Assembly: GCF_028690125.1 (NCBI RefSeq)
Contig: NZ_JAQVBV010000003.1
Location: 62,001-126,000 of the forward strand
DNA length: 64,000 nt
Reading direction: 5' to 3'
Source: Bacteroides sp.
GTDB lineage: Bacteria; Bacteroidota; Bacteroidia; Bacteroidales; Bacteroidaceae
Position numbers and translations under genes: made by a program. The notes beneath the pieces were generated by a model that had not been told where the DNA came from, ran no database searches, and saw only the letters and a list, made by a program, of their open reading frames with translations. Positions 39,326-46,877 of this stretch are shown here, piece after piece (within the stretch, counting starts at the first letter, position 1; each line of letters starts with the position of its first letter).

Positions 39326-40318
39326 ATGCGTTGTAATTTGAGAAGACTATTTAATTTGTTGCTGTTTTGCAGTTGTGTGCCGTTCGTCTGTTATGGCGCA
39401 AATAATGATGAAACATCTCGGGTGGATGAATCTTATGACAAGGTAGATCCTAATCTTCCTATCGCGGATCCTTATGTATTAACTTATAATGGTACATATT
39501 ATGCCTATGGTACTCGTGGAGATGGTTTTGAGGTATATATATCAAATGATTTGAAACATTGGAAACGGGGAGAAAAGCTAGCATTATCTCCTGAAGATTC
39601 TTGGGGGACAAAATGGTATTGGGCTCCTGAAGTCTACTATGTGAAATCGAAAAATAAGTTTTATATGTTCTATTCCGTAGATGAACATATTTGTGTTGCC
39701 ACCTCCGACAGTCCGGAAGGTCCTTTCGTACAAGATAAGAAGAAACCTGTTTGGGAGGAAAAGAGCATTGATACTAGCTTGTTTATTGATGATGACGGTA
39801 CTCCTTATCTGTACTTTGTCCGTTTTACAGGCGGAAATGTAATCTGGGTGGCTGAAATGAAATCAGATTTGAAAAGTATTAAGAAGAAGACTCTGAGACA
39901 ATGTATAAGTGCTGAAGACGGGTGGGAAACCATTCGTGATAAAGTAGCGGAAGGTCCTTCTGTACTTAAAAAGAACAATATGTATTATTTAATTTATTCC
40001 GCTAATCATTATCAAAGCCAAGATTATGCCGTTGGATATGCTACAGCCACATCGCCACTAGGTCCTTGGAAAAAATATGCCGGCAATCCTGTTTTGAGAA
40101 GAGATCAAGAAACTGTCACCGGATTGTATGGCACTGGTCATGGCGCACCGTTTGTTAGCAATGATGGAAGTTATAAATATATATTTCACGCTCATTGGAG
40201 CGAGAATAAAATAGCTCCGCGTACTTCTTTTATTACTGATTTCACATTCTCAGATGATGGAATTATTTCCATCGGTGGAGAGCTTATCAGTCCTGAAGTA
40301 GTGACGACCCGTAAGTGA
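39326..40318 (+). CDS. Glycoside hydrolase family 43 type
   Basis: IADPYVLTYNGTYYAYGT, WYWAPEVYYVKSKNKFYMFYS, IDTSLFIDDDGTPYLYF, VAEGPSVLKKNNMYYLIYSANHY. Confidence 0.9.
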   Translation: MRCNLRRLFNLLLFCSCVPFVCYGANNDETSRVDESYDKVDPNLPIADPYVLTYNGTYYAYGTRGDGFEVYISNDLKHWKRGEKLALSPEDSWGTKWYWAPEVYYVKSKNKFYMFYSVDEHICVATSDSPEGPFVQDKKKPVWEEKSIDTSLFIDDDGTPYLYFVRFTGGNVIWVAEMKSDLKSIKKKTLRQCISAEDGWETIRDKVAEGPSVLKKNNMYYLIYSANHYQSQDYAVGYATATSPLGPWKKYAGNPVLRRDQETVTGLYGTGHGAPFVSNDGSYKYIFHAHWSENKIAPRTSFITDFTFSDDGIISIGGELISPEVVTTRK

Positions 40319-40330
40319 AAGTATACTATC

Positions 40331-40423
40331 TATACTTGTGCCACTTCATTGGTACAGTTCTGCCAACGTATTGTATTGGTATAGCTGTGTCAATGAAGTG
40401 GTACAAGAGTCCTGAAAGCGAAA
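40331..40423. repeat. Degenerate ~22 bp array forming a 23 bp-arm hairpin
   Basis: TATACTTGTGCCACTTCATTGG (40331-40352) / TACAGTTCTGCCAACGTATTGTATTGG (40353-40379, 5 bp longer) / TATAGCTGTGTCAATGAAGTGG (40380-40401) / TACAAGAGTCCTGAAAGCGAAA (40402-40423, weak). Arms 40335-40357 and 40385-40407. Confidence 0.7.
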
Positions 40424-40446
40424 GCGTGGTGCTCTAGAGTAACTCC

Positions 40447-40485
40447 TTTTTCCTCTCTCCACCGACTCTTTGGAGAGAGGAAAAA
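40447..40485. terminator. Bidirectional terminator between convergent genes
   Basis: Perfect 15 bp arms TTTTTCCTCTCTCCA (40447-40461) and TGGAGAGAGGAAAAA (40471-40485). Confidence 0.88.
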
Positions 40486-40586
40486 TGCTAAAGAGCCAAT
40501 TTCATTCATGAAAACTGTTTTGAGATCTCTGCTTGTTCAATCGGTTTGAGAAAACAAGGTTTTGGCACCCCCTCTTTGAATGTTAT

Positions 40587-41795
40587 TTATCGCTTCATTT
40601 TGGCGAGGAGAATAACATTGTTTCCTTCCTCATCCAGCGATTTAACTAAATCTTGCGTACGTTTCCGTACTTCGGCAGGAATATCTTTCCGTGCAAGTTC
40701 TTTTTTTAAGTTCTCTTTCAACTGGCTTGGCTCCATGTTGGTAACGTAGTAACCATTTTCGAACGAAGGCCATATCTCCATTTTTTTAGTACCCAGAAAA
40801 TCATTATATAAGCGGAAATAGTTGCCATGCAGTGTCTTTTTGTCTACGATGTAATTGGCAGGTTTACTACTGCTCCATGTGTGCTCTGAAACTTGTATCG
40901 GCCACGAAACATCGCCAATGAAGTGGCGGGGATACTCTGAATAGCCATGCCATGGGATTTTCTCTTTATTGGGATACTCTGCTGTGAACCTGGCTTCCAG
41001 ACGGTTCTTTACCACATTGTAATGGTATAAACTATCTATACGTGGAGATGGCATAATAGTCAGTAACATAACCGTATAATCAGAAGTATTATTGCCCATG
41101 AGAACTTCGTTACTGAAATCTTGCGGAAGTGTAAGATGCCCGGACGGGACATAACTTTTGCGTTTCCCCTTTAAATCCTGTGTCCATACTACAGCAGGAC
41201 CCCCCTTGAAAGGCAATGTAGTGACAGTGACCTCCATTTTTTTGGTATCCACTCTGAATTGTCCTTTAGGGACCCGCATACACAAAGGAATAGGAGGTTG
41301 AGGCTTCCCTTTCAAATCAAATACCAGTAATTTATCACTTTGCCAGGGTAAGATATAAATACGGTTGTTAGCCTCGTCCAACTGCTCGGCGTATGTATTG
41401 CCATACTCGTTGGGTCCTTGTCCGTAAGCACCGATGCTGGCAATATATTTGCCGCTTCGTGTGAAAAGTTTGTAAGGAGTCTGTTTTCTGTTGCTTACCA
41501 GAATGTAGTTGTTGCTGATTTTAGTACGTGTGCCTCCTCCTACTAATGCTTCATCCCGACCGTCGAGTTTGACAACTTCGAGATTTTCCGTCAGGTAACT
41601 AAGTGGGAGATCAATGGTGTCTTTAAGCATTTTTAGATTACAGGAAATTAGCGTTCCATTAGGAGTAGTGGTCTGCTTGGCTACAATGGGCGAAAGAGCC
41701 AGGGGATCTTGCTCCACTTCATTGTTTTGCGTAAAAGCAAGAGTTGCTAATAGGCAGCACGAAGATAAGCCGAGAATAGTGATTTTACTTTTCAT
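40587..41795 (-). CDS. BF3164-like six-bladed beta-propeller protein
   Basis: Secretion-signal-like N-terminus MKSKITILGLSSCCLLATLAF; RSGKYIASIGAYGQGPNEYGN and ANNRIYILPWQSDKLLVFDLKGK. Start moved from 41867 to the ATG at 41795. Confidence 0.75.
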   Translation of the reverse strand: MKSKITILGLSSCCLLATLAFTQNNEVEQDPLALSPIVAKQTTTPNGTLISCNLKMLKDTIDLPLSYLTENLEVVKLDGRDEALVGGGTRTKISNNYILVSNRKQTPYKLFTRSGKYIASIGAYGQGPNEYGNTYAEQLDEANNRIYILPWQSDKLLVFDLKGKPQPPIPLCMRVPKGQFRVDTKKMEVTVTTLPFKGGPAVVWTQDLKGKRKSYVPSGHLTLPQDFSNEVLMGNNTSDYTVMLLTIMPSPRIDSLYHYNVVKNRLEARFTAEYPNKEKIPWHGYSEYPRHFIGDVSWPIQVSEHTWSSSKPANYIVDKKTLHGNYFRLYNDFLGTKKMEIWPSFENGYYVTNMEPSQLKENLKKELARKDIPAEVRKRTQDLVKSLDEEGNNVILLAKMKR

Positions 41796-42215
41796 ACTGA
41801 TGTTTTTTAGTGAGTACTTTTTAAAAGTTAATGGTACAAAAATAGGTTGAAACAGGCAGGTAAACAAAAAAACAGGCGGACAAAAATTGCTTATTGACTA
41901 TTGCTTATATCTCTGATTATTAGTTGTATATATGTTTGTTGCTTTAAATATAGGCGGACAACATCTGTATTATAAGTGTTATTTATTCAAATCAAGCTAT
42001 TTTTCAATTGATAAATAGCTCCTTTCGTGTTTTTTAATACCCACTTGTGCCCAGAACTGACAGCGGGCAGTTAATAAGAATCAGGAGGAATCTTGCTGGT
42101 TGTTTGGCTCTATATGTGTTCTCTTCTTGTAGGCTATTAATAGATAAGTTCTGTTTCATTAGAGATGAACTTTCTTTGCTCTAATAGTAAACTTCTTTTT
42201 TCTTCATTGCAATCT

Positions 42216-42299
42216 ATAAATGGAAGTTTCATTTGTATAAATGCAAGTTTCATTTATATAAATGCAACTTGTATTTATACAAACAGAAGTTTCGTTTAT
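42216..42299. repeat. Tandem array, four 21 bp units
   Basis: ATAAATGGAAGTTTCATTTGT / ATAAATGCAAGTTTCATTTAT / ATAAATGCAACTTGTATTTAT / ACAAACAGAAGTTTCGTTTAT; flanked by AATCTATAAA and TTTATAGATT. Confidence 0.92.
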
Positions 42300-42431
42300 A
42301 GATTATGCTTAATAGAGAAGATCTTCTGCATTAAAGAAGAAAAACTTTGGAAAGGACCAAGAGAAACTTTTCTACTAATCCCCCTGCTCTTGTTCGATAG
42401 TCACCCGCAAAACATGAATTAGAATTAGTAA

Positions 42432-44060
42432 TCAGAAAGCCTTGAGGAAACTATCCAGGCTTATATTTTCATCAGTAAGCCCTAATTTATCGGTTTTGAT
42501 TCGATACTTGCGCTTGGTTATAGCCGCCTTGCTTACACAATAGATATCTGATAGATCCTGTATATTGACATTGATTTTGACCAGACAGCAAAAGCCTACT
42601 TCTTTATCTCCTAATAGCGGGTAGGCCTGGCGTAATCGCATTACGAAATTGTCAAAAGCATCATTTACTGCCGAAGTTATTTCTGTCCATTCCGCATCCG
42701 TTACTATAATCTTGTGATTGCAAACGGAGTTTTCCTGAATATCGTCGGTATGAAGAGAGGGCAATTTATAAAAGAAAGAGATTCTTCGAAAGAGCGCTTC
42801 GCGTAATTCAGCCTCTTTCCTTCTCAGACTGATTTCCTTTTCTTTCATCTCCCTTAGTTCTGTATCTCTATGTAATAACAGGTTTTCCCTTTGCAGCCGT
42901 TTCTTTTTTTCCCGTTGGTAGAAGAAAAATGCGATGAAACTGATACTTAATATGCTGATAAGGACTCCCATCATCCATAATTCTTTCTTCTGTTGTTTCA
43001 GGTGCGACAAGAATAATTCATTCTGCAATTTGATCTGATTGAATTCCCTTTGCCGGATTTCGCTATTGATGCTCCTCAATATGTTGTTTCTTATAGTATT
43101 TTCCTTTTGCTTCGTATAAAAAGCTTGTTCAGGATATTCTTTTCTGTTGATGAGCTTGTAGAGGAGTGAATTGGCTTCCATGGCAATGAACTCCGAAGAT
43201 GAAGTAGCTGCCTGCTGGTAGTAATACCTGGCAGAATCAGTCTGGTTCAATGCAGCATGGACCTCTCCGCAAAGAAGCATATACTGGGGAATATCATTCC
43301 GACTATGTTTTTGGTTAGATAGCAATAGGAGATATTGCAATGCCTGCTGAAAATCCTTTCTTTTCAAACTGGTATTTAGTAAACTCTCAAGTGCATAATA
43401 ATTGAGCCATTGAAAATTAGAAGAATTTTTCAGTTCTTCGATGAGCTGAAGATATTCCTGGGTATACTGCTCATCTCTCTTCATATTCTCAAGTATATTC
43501 AGATATATCTGAGAACTGTGAAAATAGGAGAGTGTATCTTGTATTTTTCGAGCTAGCTGTCTGCTGCTATCTGCCATAGCCAGGGCCTCAACGTAATTTC
43601 TTTTTCTGAAGAACGTAGCTCTTCTGAGTCCATATAACTGTATTTTTACAGTATCGTTTAATGGAAGTTCTTTCTGTAGCTTATCGGTTAGCAGTAATAC
43701 AGAGTCCGGCAAATTACGGTATAAATAAGAAGCACTCTGTTCTATATATGCCTTATAACACTTTGATGATTGATTGTTTTGTTCGTAATGCCGGATAGCA
43801 ATGTGCAGCAATGAATCATTGGGCTTTCCTGTTTTTCGCAAAGTCGTTCTATAGGATAAGAAGTAATAGTCTCCCCGCTCTTTAGCAGGTAACTTTTCGG
43901 GATGTTCAATTTGTTGAAGGTAGAAAAATACACTGTCGATTGAGGTATATTCCACCTGCATCGCTTTGTGCAATATGGGGGATGAATTGGGTTGGCAGCC
44001 ACTCATTATCAGGAGGCATCCGATTAATAAAACATAAGAGTAGCTTGTACGTGTATTCAT
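42432..44060 (-). CDS. TPR plus transmembrane plus C-terminal HTH-like regulator
   Basis: From the ATG at 44060: lipobox-like LLIMSGCQPNSS, TPR-like helices, TM segment (MMGVLISILSISFIAFFFY), coiled coil, C-terminal LSDIYCVSKAAITKRKYRIKTDKLGL. Confidence 0.7.
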   Translation of the reverse strand: MNTRTSYSYVLLIGCLLIMSGCQPNSSPILHKAMQVEYTSIDSVFFYLQQIEHPEKLPAKERGDYYFLSYRTTLRKTGKPNDSLLHIAIRHYEQNNQSSKCYKAYIEQSASYLYRNLPDSVLLLTDKLQKELPLNDTVKIQLYGLRRATFFRKRNYVEALAMADSSRQLARKIQDTLSYFHSSQIYLNILENMKRDEQYTQEYLQLIEELKNSSNFQWLNYYALESLLNTSLKRKDFQQALQYLLLLSNQKHSRNDIPQYMLLCGEVHAALNQTDSARYYYQQAATSSSEFIAMEANSLLYKLINRKEYPEQAFYTKQKENTIRNNILRSINSEIRQREFNQIKLQNELFLSHLKQQKKELWMMGVLISILSISFIAFFFYQREKKKRLQRENLLLHRDTELREMKEKEISLRRKEAELREALFRRISFFYKLPSLHTDDIQENSVCNHKIIVTDAEWTEITSAVNDAFDNFVMRLRQAYPLLGDKEVGFCCLVKINVNIQDLSDIYCVSKAAITKRKYRIKTDKLGLTDENISLDSFLKAF

Positions 44061-44151
44061 ATATCCGATTCTATATGGCGAAAATACGATTTTACGGTTA
44101 ATAAAGAATCTTTTGTTAGGGTATTTTATTGATTCAAGGCTATTGGGCTTT

Positions 44152-45690
44152 TTATCCTGCCCAGTTTTCTCTGTCCAAGTTCCGGTAGCCAATCGCCTCT
44201 GCCAGATGATTGGAGAGTATCTGTTCACAACCCTCCAGATCAGCAATCGTACGAGCTACTTTCAATATCCGGTCATAAGCCCGGGCAGACAGATTGAAAC
44301 GGTCCATGGCAGTCCGTAGCAATTGAAGCCCTTTCTCATCCGGACGGGCATATGTAGTTAGCAATTGACTGTTCATTTGTGCATTGCAATGAATCCCGGG
44401 ATAATCGGCATAACGCTTTTCTTGTATCTGCCGTGCTTTGAGCACTCGTTGCCGGATCACAGCACTCGCTTCTCCTTGGCGATGATCGGATATCTTATCA
44501 AAAGGAACAGGAACGATTTCTATCTGGATATCAATCCTGTCGAGCAGAGGACCGGAAATCTTATTTAGATATTTTTGCACTTGTCCCGGGCTACATACGC
44601 ATGCTTTTGTCGGATGATTATAATATCCGCAGGGACAAGGGTTCATGGAGGCGATTAGCATTAAGCTGGCCGGATAATTAATACTGCTTTTTACTCGTGA
44701 GATAGTGATACATCTGTCTTCCAATGGTTGGCGCAATACTTCCAATACACTTCTCGAAAATTCAGGTAGCTCGTCTAAGAACAAAACACCGTTGTGTGCC
44801 AGACTGATCTCCCCGGGTTGCGGGAAGCTGCCACCTCCTACCATTGCCACTTGTGAGATGGTGTGATGTGGTGACCGAAACGGGCGTTGTGTAATCAGGG
44901 AAGAATTGCGGCTCAACTTTCCTGCTACGGAGTGTATTTTTGTTGTTTCCAGACTTTCGCTTAGCGATAGTGGAGGTAAGACGGAAGGCAAACGTTTCGC
45001 CATCATTGATTTTCCACTTCCCGGAGCACCTACCATAATCAGGTTGTGTCCGCCCGAAGCAGCTACCTCTAAGGCTCTTTTTACATTCTCTTGGCCTTTT
45101 ACGTCGGCAAAGTCAAATTCAAAATTGTTTTGTTGAGCATAAAACTCTTCCCGGGTATTGACAATGGTCGGTTCCAATTCCCGTTCGTTATTGAAGAATT
45201 CGATAACCTCTTTAATATTACTTACTCCATAAACTTTTAACTGATTGACGACAGCCGCTTCTCTCGCATTCTGTTGAGGAATAATCAGCCCTTCGAACCC
45301 ATCTTCACGGGCTTTGATAGCAATAGGCAAAGCTCCTTTGATAGGTTGAATTGTACCATCCAGACTAAGTTCGCCCATTAATAGGTAATGAGGGAATTTT
45401 TCTGGAGAAATAGTTTCACTAGCTCCCAGTAGCCCTATGGCAAGGGGTAAATCATAAGCAGAACCTTCTTTACGGATATCAGCAGGAGCCATATTCACCA
45501 CCAAATTACTGGTAGGCATCTTATAGCCATTGACTTGTAATGCGGAAATAATACGTTGATGGCTTTCCTTTACTGCAGAATCCGGAAGTCCGACGAGATA
45601 AAACATACAGCCACGAGAACTGTTTACTTCAATTGTGATGAGTGTTGCATCAATTCCTTGAACAGCTGCTCCGAAAACTTTAATTAACAC
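44152..45690 (-). CDS. YifB/ComM-family Mg-chelatase-like AAA+ ATPase
   Basis: VPAsexual-type start MLIKVFGAAVQGIDATLITIEVNSSRG, Walker A MVGAPGSGKSMMAKRLPSVLPPL, Walker B GVLFLDELPEF, NPCPCGYYNHPTKACVCSPGQVQKYLNKISGPLLDRIDIQIEI. Confidence 0.95.
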   Translation of the reverse strand: MLIKVFGAAVQGIDATLITIEVNSSRGCMFYLVGLPDSAVKESHQRIISALQVNGYKMPTSNLVVNMAPADIRKEGSAYDLPLAIGLLGASETISPEKFPHYLLMGELSLDGTIQPIKGALPIAIKAREDGFEGLIIPQQNAREAAVVNQLKVYGVSNIKEVIEFFNNERELEPTIVNTREEFYAQQNNFEFDFADVKGQENVKRALEVAASGGHNLIMVGAPGSGKSMMAKRLPSVLPPLSLSESLETTKIHSVAGKLSRNSSLITQRPFRSPHHTISQVAMVGGGSFPQPGEISLAHNGVLFLDELPEFSRSVLEVLRQPLEDRCITISRVKSSINYPASLMLIASMNPCPCGYYNHPTKACVCSPGQVQKYLNKISGPLLDRIDIQIEIVPVPFDKISDHRQGEASAVIRQRVLKARQIQEKRYADYPGIHCNAQMNSQLLTTYARPDEKGLQLLRTAMDRFNLSARAYDRILKVARTIADLEGCEQILSNHLAEAIGYRNLDRENWAG

Positions 45691-45702
45691 GATGACAAGT
45701 AA

Positions 45703-46770
45703 TTATTTCTTTTTCTTATTATTTTTCTCTTTTTCTTCTGCTTTAGCAACGACCTCTTCTATTTTTTTCTTCAATTCTTGTCCATGCAGGTTCCTGGCAA
45801 CAATTTTTCCTTCCGGTGAGAGTAATACATTCGAAGGCAAATATTTAATGGAGTATTCTTTAGCAATTTCTGAATTCAGCCCACCGAAGTCGCATACTTG
45901 TTCCCAGTTTAAACTATCACGTTTGATAGCATCTTTCCATTGTTGCTTGTCTATATCAAGTGAAACGCCAAGCAACCCCAAGTATTTACTTTTTTTATAA
46001 GTCTGATAGAGTTTCTTTAATTCTTTATTGTTTTGTTTGTTAGAAATGCTATCTCCCCATGAAGCCCAAAAATTGATCAAGATATTCTTATTTTTGAATC
46101 CTTCTGATGAGCGGGTAATTTTCACACCTTTTTCATTAGGAAGTGTGAAAAAGGGAGCATATTTACCTACTTCTGTCTTTTCAATCTGAGTGATTGCTTC
46201 ATTTAAACGTTCAATATATGATTTATCCTGCAATACACCGGTCATGACTTCGGTTAGTTCTTTGATCTTATTAAAATCGGGTGTGTCTTTTTGTACAAAG
46301 TATTTGTCTAAAAGATAGAGGCTTACGTATGAAGAATGATGTTGTTGTATAAATTCCTCGGCTTTCTGTTCCATAACTTCTTCGGAGGGATTCCCTAACT
46401 CTCCCAATTTCTTTTGGAAGTTAGAAAATTCTTCATTATATGTATTTCCATTGATAGAAATAACATCCAGGTTAGTTATATCTCCTTGTATAGTGATCTT
46501 ATTACCTTTATCAAAGAATATTGGATATTCTGTCTGATTCTTGAATAGCAGGAAAGCAGAAGTGATCGTATCCACTTTGGTAGTGAAAGAAAATTTATCA
46601 TTTTCGGAATAAATGGTATCTATCCGGTCATATGATTCATCCATACCGTACAGGTAAATTGTATCAGTTCCCAGTCCTTTAATCTCTCCGGTGATGCTGA
46701 CCTTATCCGAAGTCTTTTTGCAACCGGCTAAACAGATGATTATGAGGATTAAAATACTACTCTTTTTCAT
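45703..46770 (-). CDS. TlpA/DUF4369-type thioredoxin-fold lipoprotein
   Basis: Lipobox CLAGCKKTSD; DUF4369-like N-terminus (ITGEIKGLGTDTIYLYG); thioredoxin-like FKNKNILINFWASWGDSISNKQNNKELKKLYQTYK. Confidence 0.82.
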   Translation of the reverse strand: MKKSSILILIIICLAGCKKTSDKVSITGEIKGLGTDTIYLYGMDESYDRIDTIYSENDKFSFTTKVDTITSAFLLFKNQTEYPIFFDKGNKITIQGDITNLDVISINGNTYNEEFSNFQKKLGELGNPSEEVMEQKAEEFIQQHHSSYVSLYLLDKYFVQKDTPDFNKIKELTEVMTGVLQDKSYIERLNEAITQIEKTEVGKYAPFFTLPNEKGVKITRSSEGFKNKNILINFWASWGDSISNKQNNKELKKLYQTYKKSKYLGLLGVSLDIDKQQWKDAIKRDSLNWEQVCDFGGLNSEIAKEYSIKYLPSNVLLSPEGKIVARNLHGQELKKKIEEVVAKAEEKEKNNKKKK

Positions 46771-46817
46771 TACTTTGATTACTTTTCTGCGAAAGTACGG
46801 TTTTTTACAGATAAAAA

Positions 46818-46852
46818 AAAGAATTGCCTGTACAAATGACAGGCAATTCTTT
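46818..46852 (-). terminator. Hairpin terminator downstream of the TPR lipoprotein gene
   Basis: Perfect 14 bp arms AAAGAATTGCCTGT (46818-46831) and ACAGGCAATTCTTT (46839-46852); A-tract to the left becomes a U-tract in the minus-strand transcript. Confidence 0.85.
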
Positions 46853-46877
46853 ATATTTAAAATAAGTGATAAATCTC

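Noticed and set aside
42165-42422. 85-aa ORF with a 7-residue repeat (INGSFIC INASFIY INATCIY TNRSFVY)
   Set aside because: The repeat reflects the 21 bp DNA array being in frame; no homolog-like features or convincing start context.
46818-46852. Long inverted repeat as possible regulatory element
   Set aside because: Explained as a standard terminator 26 bp after the stop of the 46878-48572 gene.
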